Part shown: in pieces, positions 35,649-44,075 of the stretch
Position numbering within the stretch: the stretch's first letter is position 1
Layout: each line of letters begins with the position of its first letter
Source: an uncultured Sphingomonadaceae bacterium
GTDB lineage: Bacteria; Pseudomonadota; Alphaproteobacteria; Sphingomonadales; Sphingomonadaceae
Length of the DNA: 64,000 nucleotides
Assembly: GCA_947493955.1 (NCBI GenBank)
Contig: CANLSQ010000001.1
Span: 496,001 to 560,000, forward strand
Direction: 5' to 3'
Notes under the pieces: generated by a model
What the model was told of the DNA's origin: nothing
The model's database searches: none
What the model saw: the letters and a program-made list of their open reading frames with translations, nothing else
Position numbers and translations under genes: made by a program

Positions 35649-37433
35649 ATGCACGCATATCGCTCCCATAATTGTTCACAGCTTCGCGCCGCCAATGTTG
35701 GCGAAGAAGTCCGCCTGTCTGGCTGGGTTCACAACGTTCGTGATCATGGTAATTTGCTCTTCGTCGACTTGCGCGATCATTTCGGTCTGACTCAGATTGT
35801 CAGCGAAGAAGGAAGCGATGCGTTCAAGCTGTTGGATTCGGCGCGCAAGGAATCGGTGATTACCGTCACCGGTAAGGTCGCGGCGCGCTCGGCAGAGACG
35901 GTTAATCCAAATCTGCCGACTGGAGAAGTTGAATTGGTGGCCGAAGCTGTTGAAATGCAGGGGCCAGCGGATGAATTGCCAATGCCGGTCTTCGGTGAGC
36001 AGGAATATCCCGAAGATATCCGTTTACGTTATCGCTTCCTCGATCTTCGACGTGAAAAAGTCCACGCCAATATGATGTTGCGTTCCACGGTAATCGCTTC
36101 GCTGCGGAACCGTATGGTCGAACAGGGTTTTACCGAGTTTCAGACGCCGATTCTGACCGCCTCATCACCAGAAGGCGCGCGCGATTATCTGGTGCCGAGC
36201 CGCGTACATCCCGGCAAATTTTATGCGCTGCCACAAGCGCCGCAGATGTTCAAACAGATGCTCATGGTTGCTGGCTTTGATCGCTATTTTCAAATTGCCC
36301 CTTGCTTCCGTGATGAAGATGCCCGGGCGGATCGCTCGCCGGGTGAGTTTTATCAGCTCGATCTGGAAATGAGCTTCGTTACGCAGGAAGATGTGTTCCA
36401 GGCGTTGGAACCTGTTCTTGCCGGAGTGTTCGAAGAATTCGCCAATGGCAAAAGCGTGACGCCCGCGGGAGAGTTTCCGCGTATTCCTTACAAGGAAGCG
36501 ATGCTAAAATACGGCTCGGACAAACCTGACCTTCGTAACCCGATCATCATTCAGGACGTGTCGGATCATTTCAAAGGTTCCGGTTTTGGCCTGTTTGACA
36601 AGATAACCGCATCCGGCGGCACTGTGCGCGCTTTTGTCGCACCCGAAGCCGGCAAGAACAGCCGAAAATTCTTTGATGACATGAATAACTGGGCACGCGG
36701 CGAAGGTTTTGCGGGTCTGGGTTACATCAACATGAAAGAGGGTGCTGCTGGCGGACCAATTGCCAAAAACCATGGTGAAGAAGGCACGGCGAAATTGCTG
36801 GCTGATCTCGGTTGCGGCCCTGACGACGGTGTATTCTTTGCTGCTGGCAAGGAAGCGGAAGCTGCAAAACTGGCTGGTGTCGCGCGTACCCGTGCGGCCG
36901 AACAGCTAGGCTTGATCAACGAGAATGAATTTAAATTCTGCTGGGTCGTTGATTATCCGATGTATGAATATGACGAGGAACTGAAGAAGCTCGACTTCTC
37001 GCATAACCCGTTCTCGATGCCGCAAGGCGAGATGGAGGCGTTGGAGAATAAAGACCCGCTCGACATATTGGCGTGGCAATATGATATTGTCTGCAATGGT
37101 ATCGAGCTGTCATCCGGTGCCATCCGGAACCACCGTCCCGATATCATGTACAAGGCCTTTGAGATTGCGGGTTATGACAAGGAAGCGGTCGATAGCGAAT
37201 TTTCCGGTATGATCAATGCGCTGAAATATGGCGCGCCGCCACATGGCGGTTCTGCGCCAGGCGTTGACAGGATCGTCATGCTGCTGGCGGATGAGCCGAA
37301 TATTCGTGAAGTTGTGCTCTTCCCGATGAACCAAAAGGCAGAAGACCTGATGATGAGTGCGCCAAGCGGTGTTTCGCCCAAGCAGTTGCGCGAACTTCAT
37401 ATCCGTGTAGTGGAGCCACCGAAAGAAGGATGA
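35649..37433 (+). CDS. aspS: Aspartyl-tRNA synthetase
   Basis: The 594-residue class IIb synthetase begins [20 protein letters not shown], then the anticodon-binding OB fold ([22 protein letters not shown]). Motif 1 is [23 protein letters not shown], motif 2 [21 protein letters not shown] and motif 3 [14 protein letters not shown] (in pieces). The bacterial GAD insertion lies at about 290-420. Its length fits the bacterial type, which in alphaproteobacteria is often the non-discriminating form (charging Asn too); no gatCAB or asnS is here to decide. It overlaps the next gene by ATGA. Confidence 0.97.
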   Translation: MHAYRSHNCSQLRAANVGEEVRLSGWVHNVRDHGNLLFVDLRDHFGLTQIVSEEGSDAFKLLDSARKESVITVTGKVAARSAETVNPNLPTGEVELVAEAVEMQGPADELPMPVFGEQEYPEDIRLRYRFLDLRREKVHANMMLRSTVIASLRNRMVEQGFTEFQTPILTASSPEGARDYLVPSRVHPGKFYALPQAPQMFKQMLMVAGFDRYFQIAPCFRDEDARADRSPGEFYQLDLEMSFVTQEDVFQALEPVLAGVFEEFANGKSVTPAGEFPRIPYKEAMLKYGSDKPDLRNPIIIQDVSDHFKGSGFGLFDKITASGGTVRAFVAPEAGKNSRKFFDDMNNWARGEGFAGLGYINMKEGAAGGPIAKNHGEEGTAKLLADLGCGPDDGVFFAAGKEAEAAKLAGVARTRAAEQLGLINENEFKFCWVVDYPMYEYDEELKKLDFSHNPFSMPQGEMEALENKDPLDILAWQYDIVCNGIELSSGAIRNHRPDIMYKAFEIAGYDKEAVDSEFSGMINALKYGAPPHGGSAPGVDRIVMLLADEPNIREVVLFPMNQKAEDLMMSAPSGVSPKQLRELHIRVVEPPKEG

Positions 37434-38320
37434 ACGAAGCGGGGCAGCCAACAGAAAAGCGATTTCGACAAGGCGAAACGGATCTCTGCTATTTCGAGTG
37501 GGGCAATCCGGACGACCAGACGATCCTGATGGTCCACGCCACGGGTTTCCATGCGCGCTGTTGGGACAAGACGATCGCTGCCTTGCCATCTGGCTATCAT
37601 GTGATTGCTGTCGATCAGCGCGGTCATGGCCGGAGCTATAAGCCTGACAGTCTGAGTGACTGGAGCCTGATGGGCCGGGATGTCGGTGCGCTTGTTGCCG
37701 GGCTTGGCCTGGAAAATATCGTCGGTGTGGGGCACAGTATGGGTGCTCATGTGATCGTCCAGATCGCCGATGTCATGCCAGAGCGGTTCGAACGACTAGT
37801 GCTGGTTGATCCAACGATCACGGCGCCAGATGCCTATGAAGACCCTCCGGCCTTGGCAGATATTGACCCCAATCAGAACCCAGTGTCGCGGCGACGCAAC
37901 AGCTGGGAGTCTCCAGAGGCCATGTTCTCCGCCTTCAAGGACCGTCACCCATTCAGTCTTTGGCAGCCGGATGTGCTGATGGACTATTGCCAATATGGTC
38001 TGCTCGTTGAGGATGATGGGGCCGGATATGTTCTGGCCTGTCCGCCGTATCTTGAAGCATCGGTTTATGAAGGCTTTCGGTCTGTTGATCCCTATCCCCT
38101 GGTAAAACGGAACACATTGCCCGCAACCATTTTACGTGCGCAATCGGCGGATGATGACGTCACGGCGGCGCGGGATTTCGCCAACAGTCCGACTTGGCCG
38201 AAACTGGTGGATATATACCCAAATGCGCAGGAAGTTCATATTCCAGAGCTTTCACATTTCATGCCGATGCAGGATCCAAAGCGGATTGCCAGCTATATTG
38301 CTGCCGGCGCTGACACCTGA
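37430..38320 (+). CDS. Alpha/beta hydrolase
   Basis: A 296-residue cytoplasmic alpha/beta hydrolase. The oxyanion region is [12 protein letters not shown], and [15 protein letters not shown] follows. The nucleophile elbow is [12 protein letters not shown] (Ser about 105); the acid lies around [10 protein letters not shown]; the histidine is in [13 protein letters not shown] (about 281). The catalytic triad looks complete. The substrate is unknown; overall it resembles esterases and haloalkane/epoxide hydrolase relatives. The ATG overlaps the aspS stop (ATGA), so it depends on aspS for expression. Confidence 0.85.
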   Translation: MNEAGQPTEKRFRQGETDLCYFEWGNPDDQTILMVHATGFHARCWDKTIAALPSGYHVIAVDQRGHGRSYKPDSLSDWSLMGRDVGALVAGLGLENIVGVGHSMGAHVIVQIADVMPERFERLVLVDPTITAPDAYEDPPALADIDPNQNPVSRRRNSWESPEAMFSAFKDRHPFSLWQPDVLMDYCQYGLLVEDDGAGYVLACPPYLEASVYEGFRSVDPYPLVKRNTLPATILRAQSADDDVTAARDFANSPTWPKLVDIYPNAQEVHIPELSHFMPMQDPKRIASYIAAGADT

Positions 38321-38420
38321 TTTTTGCGTTCATCTAACGCAGTGTTTATATGAACGATCGCGTAATTGCCTGTTCACCTATACTGGGATAAACCCCCAGG
38401 ATGAACGACTTAGGGGCAAT

Positions 38421-39398
38421 ATGATGCGAATTCTGTCTATCGGTAAAATGGCTTCGATCGGTGTAGCTGGGCTATGTCTGGCCGCTACAGCACAAGCCGA
38501 AACTTTGCGTGTTGAAGGCCTTTATCCAGCTCGTGCACCCAATATTGCCGCAATCAAAACCATCGCGATTGACCGTTTTGGTGGCGGCGACGGCACCGCA
38601 CTGGCTTTTGCCATTGAGGATAAGCTCAGCGGCATCGAAATTGATGACGCACCTTATTTCAAAATCATGGCGGGGCGTTCCGCCATAGATCCCGAAGCAA
38701 CATTATCGGGCACGGCAACAACCGGAATCGAAGAATATGAGACACGCGAATATCGGGAACGCTGTATCGAGAGGGACGACAAGGGAAAATGCGAAAAGCG
38801 TAAAAGTATAAAGGTACCCTGCCTTAAACGTGTTATCGATTTTCAGGCAGAAATCCGCATGTCCCGGTTCAGCGATGGCCAAACCATTTACGCCGATCGT
38901 AAATCTGATGGCCATGAACAAATCGTTTGCGGACGTAAAGAGAGCTTCTCCAGCAGTGAAAACATCATAAGAGGGATGATCAATAGCGCTGCCCATGCAG
39001 TGCGCCGTGATTTGGCTCCGATCGAAAGGCGCGAGAATATCCGCGTGTTTGAGAGCCGCAAGGGCATGGACAAGGCCACCGCCAAATTTTTTAAGGCGGC
39101 GGTGAAGATGACCAAAACCGATGAACAGGAAGCCTGTCGCATGTGGGATCAAGCCGCAGCAAACAGCACATCGCATCGATCAATCGCCTTTAATCGCGGC
39201 CTGTGTGCTGAAAAAGAGGGTGCGTTGGAAAAAGCTTTGAACCTTTATGCTGAGGCCGGTCAATTGCCTGGTGGCAAAATCGAGATTGATCTAGCCATTC
39301 GCCGCGTTGAAGATCGTCAACGAGCTCTGGATGACTGGGATGTCCGCTATGCCAGCGCTGACCCCAATGCAGTCGAGGCGCCTGTAAAGGTTGATTAA
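38421..39398 (+). CDS. Secreted protein with C-terminal TPR-like repeat, unknown
   Basis: A 325-residue exported protein with a signal peptide ending ATAQAE. The N-terminal part (APNIAAIKTIAIDRFGGGDG) resembles periplasmic proteins that measure or assemble at the envelope. A charged, Cys-bearing stretch follows (RCIERDDKGKCEKRK, KVPCLKRVIDF, IVCGRKESF). The last 100 residues look like TPR helices (AACRMWDQAAANS-type, RSIAFNRGLCAEKEGALEKAL). I do not recognise a named family. ATGs at 38421 and 38424 are both possible after AGGGG. There is a 100-base gap upstream. Confidence 0.7.
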   Translation: MMRILSIGKMASIGVAGLCLAATAQAETLRVEGLYPARAPNIAAIKTIAIDRFGGGDGTALAFAIEDKLSGIEIDDAPYFKIMAGRSAIDPEATLSGTATTGIEEYETREYRERCIERDDKGKCEKRKSIKVPCLKRVIDFQAEIRMSRFSDGQTIYADRKSDGHEQIVCGRKESFSSSENIIRGMINSAAHAVRRDLAPIERRENIRVFESRKGMDKATAKFFKAAVKMTKTDEQEACRMWDQAAANSTSHRSIAFNRGLCAEKEGALEKALNLYAEAGQLPGGKIEIDLAIRRVEDRQRALDDWDVRYASADPNAVEAPVKVD

Positions 39399-39513
39399 TC
39401 CAAACAGGGTTAACAGGTTGGTTCTTTTTCCGGGTCTATAGTATGTCGCCATTCTGAACTGTGCGGCTATCCGCTGCACATATCGGGCAGTGGCGAGATT
39501 ATCGAGGCGATCC

Positions 39514-40302
39514 ATGAGCAAACATATCAAACTGTCAGATTATGAAGATGGCAAGGATTTTGACGGTGATTATTCCGATGCGCTGAAAGAACTGCAGGAG
39601 CGTCTGGCTCATGTTCATTTTGAGCATATCATTCACGGCAACCGGACGATTCTGGTATTCGAAGGATGGGATGCGGCCGGGAAGGGTGGTTGCATAAGAC
39701 GGATGACCGCCGAATGGGATCCGCGCTATTTTGAGGTCTATCCCATCGGAGCACCAACCAGGGAGGAGCAGGATCGCCATTTCCTTTGGCGCTTTTGGAA
39801 ACGTCTGCCGGGCAGCAGAGAGATCGCAGTGTTTGACCGCAGCTGGTATGGCCGCGTTCTGGTAGAGCGGGTTGAAGGCTTTTGTAGCAAAGCCGACTGG
39901 AAGCGCGGTTATGACGAAATCAACGAATTTGAAGCGCAGCAAATTGATGGCGGCACCAACCTGATTAAACTGTTTTTTCACGTCACCCAGAAACAGCAGG
40001 ACCGCCGCTTTGCCGATCGTCTGAACACGCCGGACAAGCGTTGGAAAATCACCAGAGATGATTTTCGTAACCGGTCCAAACGGGCGGATTATCTGGATGC
40101 GATGGAGGACATGTTCAAACAAACCGACACGCGCTGGGCACCTTGGAAAGTGATTGATGGCAATGACAAGAAAGCCGCGCGGATTGCAGCGATGACCTAT
40201 GTCGCCGAAACACTGGAGGCAGCCTTGCCGAATGATTTGCCGGAAGCAGACCCGGAACTGGTGAAGCTCGCGGAAGAAGCGTTTGGGTATAAACCGGAAT
40301 AA
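39514..40302 (+). CDS. ppk2: Polyphosphate kinase 2 (PPK2) family protein
   Basis: A 262-residue P-loop kinase of the PPK2 family, which uses polyphosphate to phosphorylate nucleotides (NDP or NMP). Walker A is FEGWDAAGKGGCIRRM (about 48-60), Walker B/lid VFDRSWYGRVLVERVEG (about 108), and the lid module KRWKITRDDFRNRSKRADYLDAMEDMF follows. TDTRWAPWKVIDGNDKKAARI is the conserved C-terminal region. Single-domain length fits class I or III. The ATG at 39514 follows GAGGCG. It lies about 6 kb from ppk1-ppx, so the locus has both routes of polyphosphate metabolism. Confidence 0.95.
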   Translation: MSKHIKLSDYEDGKDFDGDYSDALKELQERLAHVHFEHIIHGNRTILVFEGWDAAGKGGCIRRMTAEWDPRYFEVYPIGAPTREEQDRHFLWRFWKRLPGSREIAVFDRSWYGRVLVERVEGFCSKADWKRGYDEINEFEAQQIDGGTNLIKLFFHVTQKQQDRRFADRLNTPDKRWKITRDDFRNRSKRADYLDAMEDMFKQTDTRWAPWKVIDGNDKKAARIAAMTYVAETLEAALPNDLPEADPELVKLAEEAFGYKPE

Positions 40303-40330
40303 CGCGCCCGCTATTGAGGGTTTCGGTAGC

Positions 40331-41113
40331 TCATGAACCTGGCTGGCTCACAGAACGGCGATATAGGTGCCAGGTGGCATGTCCCAGAACAGGGAGTACC
40401 ACAAACAGTCCCAGAAAAAGCGGGAGCATGGCCACAAACAGGGCAACTGCGATCAGGGCAGCCCAGATCAGCATAACCAGCTTGTTTGATCTCACCGTCG
40501 CCAGACTCACGATGATTGCGGTGATAAAGTCAACTTCACGATCGACCAACATCGGCAGGCTGACGACCGTAATCGCGTAAAAGGCCAGCGCCATCAGCGC
40601 GCCAATGATACTCCCGACCACCAGCATCGCAATACCTGCCGTTGTCCGAAACAGCTCAAGCGACTCTGATCCGATACCGGATTCTGCCAAGAAAATGGCA
40701 AAAATACCGTGTGCGACCATTAACCAGAAAGCGAACGCCACAAATAGGATAACGCCCATGCTCAATATTTGCTCATCGCCGCGCCCTCTGAGCGCTCCAA
40801 GGACAGCGCGCCAGCTCATCGGTGTACCAGCTTCACGGCGGCGGCTTACTTCATAAAGTCCGACAGCCACGAAAGGTGCAAGCAGCGGGAACCCCGCCGC
40901 AAGCGGAACCAGCCAGGCAATTTCGCCTCGTTCAAAGAGGGCGAAATATAGAAACAATCCCGCGGCTACATAGATTGCCGCGAAAAAAAGTCCGAATACA
41001 GGATAGGCTCTAAAATCACCCCAGCCCGCGACAAGTGCAGCGCGCAGGTCACTTACCGTAAGGTTGCTTGCGACTGTTGCCGGCGCGATTTGAGCTTGAT
41101 TGGCGGTGCTCAT
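40331..41113 (-). CDS. DUF2189 integral membrane protein
   Basis: A 260-residue inner-membrane protein with about six hydrophobic helices (for example VFGLFFAAIYVAAGLFLYFA, ILSMGVILFVAFAFWLMVA, SIIGALMALAFYAITVVSLP). The start region VSDLRAALVAGWGDFRAYPVF, the middle GLYEVSRRREAG and the end LPVLGHATWHLYRR are the DUF2189 pattern. Function is unknown; genes of this family often lie near cytochrome or copper-related genes, not seen here. GAGGAGGGA precedes its ATG. It is convergent with ppk2, with a 28-base gap. Confidence 0.88.
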   Translation of the reverse strand: MSTANQAQIAPATVASNLTVSDLRAALVAGWGDFRAYPVFGLFFAAIYVAAGLFLYFALFERGEIAWLVPLAAGFPLLAPFVAVGLYEVSRRREAGTPMSWRAVLGALRGRGDEQILSMGVILFVAFAFWLMVAHGIFAIFLAESGIGSESLELFRTTAGIAMLVVGSIIGALMALAFYAITVVSLPMLVDREVDFITAIIVSLATVRSNKLVMLIWAALIAVALFVAMLPLFLGLFVVLPVLGHATWHLYRRSVSQPGS

Positions 41114-41275
41114 GACATTCCCTCCTCATGGAAACGTCAGACAATATTGCAACAAATCACCAGCTACATCAAGTTTCGCCAATATGCCCAAATGGAGAAG
41201 CTCCATCCCGCGTCTGTTTTTGGGCGTAAATGGGGACGTTACTATTCCTCCTGAAACTGATGTTTTAAGGCGCGC

Positions 41276-41306
41276 TTGACATTAAATCGATATATATCGA
41301 TATAAT
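41276..41306 (+). promoter_or_regulatory. PadR promoter with palindromic operator, likely leaderless
   Basis: A perfect -35 (TTGACA, 41276-41281) and perfect -10 (TATAAT, 41301-41306) are separated by 19 bases. The spacer contains the 16-base perfect palindrome ATCGATATATATCGAT (41286-41301), of the kind PadR regulators bind. The ATG starts 5 bases after the -10 box, so the expected transcript begins at or within a base or two of the start codon and has no ribosome site. Autoregulation and leaderless translation are inferred. Confidence 0.7.
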
Positions 41307-41311
41307 GTCAT

Positions 41312-41620
41312 ATGCGAAAAAGCAGATCACCTTCCAAAGCAACGCAACTGACCTTGAGGGCGCTGTTCGATTCTGCACGAGGCATGCATGGATACGAGAT
41401 AATGAAGACTGCTGGAATCAAGCCGGGCACGCTTTACCCAATGTTGGCAAGATTGGAAGATCAAGGTCTCCTTAATTCGGAATGGGAAAAGACTGGCGTT
41501 GAGGGGCGACCACCACGCCATATTTATTGCTTAACCCAAGCCGGACGAACTTTTACGGCCAAACTGATCGATGATCGCCATGCAACCTCAGCTCAAAAAC
41601 TAAGCCCCAAATCCACATGA
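41312..41620 (+). CDS. PadR-family transcriptional regulator
   Basis: A 102-residue winged-helix regulator. The helix-turn-helix is LRALFDSARGMHGYEIMKTAGIKPGTLYPMLARLEDQGLL (in pieces), with the PadR hallmark GTLYPxLxRLExxGLL, and the wing WEKTGVEGRPPRHIYCLTQAG. It lacks the long C-terminal dimer helix of full PadR, as in the short s2-type. It likely represses its own promoter and the membrane gene, whose ATG overlaps its stop (ATGA). Codon use is more A/T-rich than in neighbours. No ribosome site precedes the ATG. Confidence 0.9.
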   Translation: MRKSRSPSKATQLTLRALFDSARGMHGYEIMKTAGIKPGTLYPMLARLEDQGLLNSEWEKTGVEGRPPRHIYCLTQAGRTFTAKLIDDRHATSAQKLSPKST

Positions 41621-42738
41621 TATTATCGCTTTTGCAGTCCTTGATTCAATTCCTTGTACCGGACCATCGCAGGGACTGGGGTCATGCTATGCAAGCTGAG
41701 ATTGCCAACATTAAATCACCGTTCACTGCCCTTTACTTCGCGACGGGATGTCTGCTGGCTTGCTGCAGGTTTCGCTTGGAACAAAGTGGATTAACGTACA
41801 AATATTGGGAAAGCACAATGAAAGACACAATGAAAGACAGATTTGCACTCTTATCAACGGTATCAGGATTAATCGCATGCTTGATTGGCTTGGCATATCT
41901 TAATCTTGCAGGCGCTCCCCTTACAATGATTCTGGTGAACGGTGGGGCTATGATCATTGGGCTGCTATTGGCATTTACGATTAGATTCTCACTACGGACA
42001 ACCGAGAGTTTTTTGACGATATTGACTGTCGTCTGCTCTTTAATTTTGTTTGCTACAGCTGTTTTTGGATATGCGATTTCAGATGCACGACGCTGGATCT
42101 TGATCGGACCATTTTTTGTCCAAACAAGCTCCATATTGTTGCCGCTGGTTGCAATAAGCTTTGCCAGAGTTCAAAATCCCTGGACAACATTAGCTGTTAT
42201 AGTTGCTGCACTGGCAATGGCAGCACAGCCTGACAGAGCGATGGCCGGAATGCTGTGTTTAGCCACCCTAGTTGTTGGCTGGATGCGTGCGAGCAAGTGG
42301 ACGGCCGGCGCAGCTGTTATTTGTACCATGACGTTTGCTGCAACCCTGTTACTGCCCGACAATTTGACAGCAGTTCCCTATGTAGATCACATAATCTGGA
42401 CTGCTTTTGAGATTAATTTGGTCGTTGGACTAGCTCTCTGGTTTGGATGCTTGTTGATTGTAAGCCCGATAGTATTTCTTTCAAAAAGTGAACGGACAAC
42501 CGGACACTATGTTTTTACGTCCTGCTGGTTTGCATTGATTACCGCCGCGGCCATGGGAGCATATCCAACTCCGCTTATCGGATATGGCTCCAGCGCAATA
42601 ATCGGATATTTCCTTAGTTTAACTTTGGTGCGTACCAAGCACGAGTTGAGTGCAACAACGGAACCAAAGAACCTAGGCGGAACCGAGAAGAAGGACTCGC
42701 AATTTAAAGTAAGCAAGATGTCTGCAGTGGGTGTTTAA
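41617..42738 (+). CDS. Polytopic membrane protein with FtsW/RodA-like motifs, PadR-coupled
   Basis: A 373-residue integral membrane protein, about 9-10 helices. An N-terminal stretch (SLIQFLVPDHRRDWGHAMQAEI) resembles the prefix of PadR-linked permeases. The middle carries DARRWILIGPFFVQTSS and, 60 residues on, AAQPDRAMAGML, which recall the SEDS motifs (ARRWI-x-G-x-QPSE and QPDxGxA) of FtsW/RodA, but the QPSE is replaced by QTSS. The tail is polar (TTEPKNLGGTEKKDSQ). I call it FtsW-like with reserve. It is translated with PadR and is relatively A/T-rich, possibly a recent acquisition. Confidence 0.6.
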   Translation: MILSLLQSLIQFLVPDHRRDWGHAMQAEIANIKSPFTALYFATGCLLACCRFRLEQSGLTYKYWESTMKDTMKDRFALLSTVSGLIACLIGLAYLNLAGAPLTMILVNGGAMIIGLLLAFTIRFSLRTTESFLTILTVVCSLILFATAVFGYAISDARRWILIGPFFVQTSSILLPLVAISFARVQNPWTTLAVIVAALAMAAQPDRAMAGMLCLATLVVGWMRASKWTAGAAVICTMTFAATLLLPDNLTAVPYVDHIIWTAFEINLVVGLALWFGCLLIVSPIVFLSKSERTTGHYVFTSCWFALITAAAMGAYPTPLIGYGSSAIIGYFLSLTLVRTKHELSATTEPKNLGGTEKKDSQFKVSKMSAVGV

Positions 42739-43063
42739 AAGCGCTGCTGCTCCATGAGCTTGAGTTGGTCCGCGAAACACAGACTTGAGAAACTTTTGAA
42801 AGCTATTCCCGTCAGTCGATTTGTGACATCTATATCCGTAATTCTAAAAGCCCAAAAAAAGGCAAAATGAAACGTCCGCTTTCCGGACGAAGCAACCATC
42901 GACGTCACAAGCATTCCAGAACGAACGGTTCATCTGTTGCCAGCCTGAAGGTGACCGCCCAATCCCACAATCCAACCGGCTCGTCGCAATGGGACGGCCG
43001 CAATTTACACGGTGCGGCAAAAGGATTTCAGGGGCAGTTGACTATCGGTGGAGAGGTTTTTTG
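42739..43063. other. Intergenic stretch of 325 bases without a convincing gene
   Basis: I see no credible gene. One 17-base hairpin CGTCCG-CTTTC-CGGACG (42873-42889) has a 6-bp stem but no T-run. A plus-strand frame from 42867 (65 codons) has no family signal and no ribosome site. GGAGAGG at the right end serves the next gene. An A-run (42853-42859) and A/T patches around 42820-42845 could be a promoter, unproven. Confidence 0.4.
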
Positions 43064-43522
43064 ATGCCCGATTTTCGATCTGTTCGCGCGGTTTCCTTAT
43101 TGGTCGCTACTGTTCTGGTTCTGTCGGCTTGTGCCCGGGGGGATGATCGTCCGTATGTGGGGGGCGGGCTTGACCGTGATCCGCTTGAAGCCCTGTGGCA
43201 TTTGCGCGCCGGACTGAATGTTGCGGCGCTGAGCTGCCGGGGCAAGGGGCGCAAATCGGTCAGAGACGCTTATCATCGCCTGTTGTCAAAGCACCGCAGC
43301 GCGCTTGATCAAGCATATAAGGCCGAGGAGCAGAGGCACGGTAAGGTTGGCCTGGATCGGCATCAGACCAGTCTCTACAATCGTTTTTCCAACCAGCGCA
43401 GGCCAGCTCGTTTTTGTAAGGTGGCCGCCTCAATAGCCGGGCGCGCCAATGATATGGACAGTACTCGACTAACCAGCAATTCCCGAAAACTGCTCGGTGA
43501 ATTGCAATCCCATCTGCGATAG
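43064..43522 (+). CDS. Putative lipoprotein, conserved in sphingomonads, unknown
   Basis: A 152-residue exported protein. MPDFRSVRAVSLLVATVLVLSAC gives a lipoprotein signal (given in part: lipobox LSAC, Cys about 23). The mature part starts GLDRDPLEALWHLRAGLNVAA and holds LSCRGKG and RFCKVA, two cysteines that probably pair, plus DRHQTSLYNRFSNQRRPARF. I recognise it only as a family of unknown function. ATG 43064 has GGAGAGG upstream. It is followed by the thioesterase gene after 89 bases. Confidence 0.72.
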   Translation: MPDFRSVRAVSLLVATVLVLSACARGDDRPYVGGGLDRDPLEALWHLRAGLNVAALSCRGKGRKSVRDAYHRLLSKHRSALDQAYKAEEQRHGKVGLDRHQTSLYNRFSNQRRPARFCKVAASIAGRANDMDSTRLTSNSRKLLGELQSHLR

Positions 43523-43611
43523 TGACAGTGCGTCGACAAGTACCTATCACAAATTCCTATTTCCCTCCATCGCACGCCGTGGCACTTTGATAGTCAAAGG
43601 AGTTCGCGCCG

Positions 43612-44064
43612 ATGCAAACTGATGCCGATACCGTCCAGACGGAGAAATATAGCGTTCCTTTTGTCGAACGCACTGGCATGCGGCCGTTGGATAAGCGGAG
43701 AGGCTATGTGAATATGCTGATGCCTCTGACCGGGAATGAAAACCATGTCGGGGTAATGTATATGGGCGCCTTTACTGTGCTGGCAGAGGCTGCGGCTGCA
43801 ACACCGGCCATTGATTTTCTCGACAAGAAGCGGTTTTTCCCGATCATCAAGGATATGTTCGTCGATTTCCGCAAACCGGCGGCAAGCGATGTCACTGCTG
43901 AATATTGCCTGAGTGCGGCGGATATCACGACATTGCAAGTCGATCTGGAGCGCAAGGGTTCAGCCGGCTATCTGGCGGAATTGGAGATTAAGGACGCTGA
44001 CGATGTAACAGTCGCCCATGCGAAGGTAACGGTGAAGTTGCTTAGCCACGGATATAAGAAATAG
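43612..44064 (+). CDS. Hotdog-fold thioesterase-like protein (PaaI / DUF4442 type)
   Basis: A 150-residue single hotdog domain. The central helix region is GNENHVGVMYMGAFTVLAEAAAA, where Asn-His-x-Gly-x-x-x-x-G is the usual thioesterase start; strands DMFVDFRKPAASDVTAEY and AELEIKDADDVTVAHAKVTVKL follow. It may hydrolyse acyl-CoA; the substrate is open. AAAGGAG lies 10 bases before the ATG. It precedes the cyclase by 11 bases, so the two are one operon. Confidence 0.78.
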   Translation: MQTDADTVQTEKYSVPFVERTGMRPLDKRRGYVNMLMPLTGNENHVGVMYMGAFTVLAEAAAATPAIDFLDKKRFFPIIKDMFVDFRKPAASDVTAEYCLSAADITTLQVDLERKGSAGYLAELEIKDADDVTVAHAKVTVKLLSHGYKK

Positions 44065-44075
44065 GGAGAGATAAT

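Noticed and set aside
42867-43064. Plus-strand 65-codon frame in the gap after the FtsW-like gene
   Set aside because: No ribosome site, biased and basic composition without family match, and it ends in the ribosome site of the next gene.
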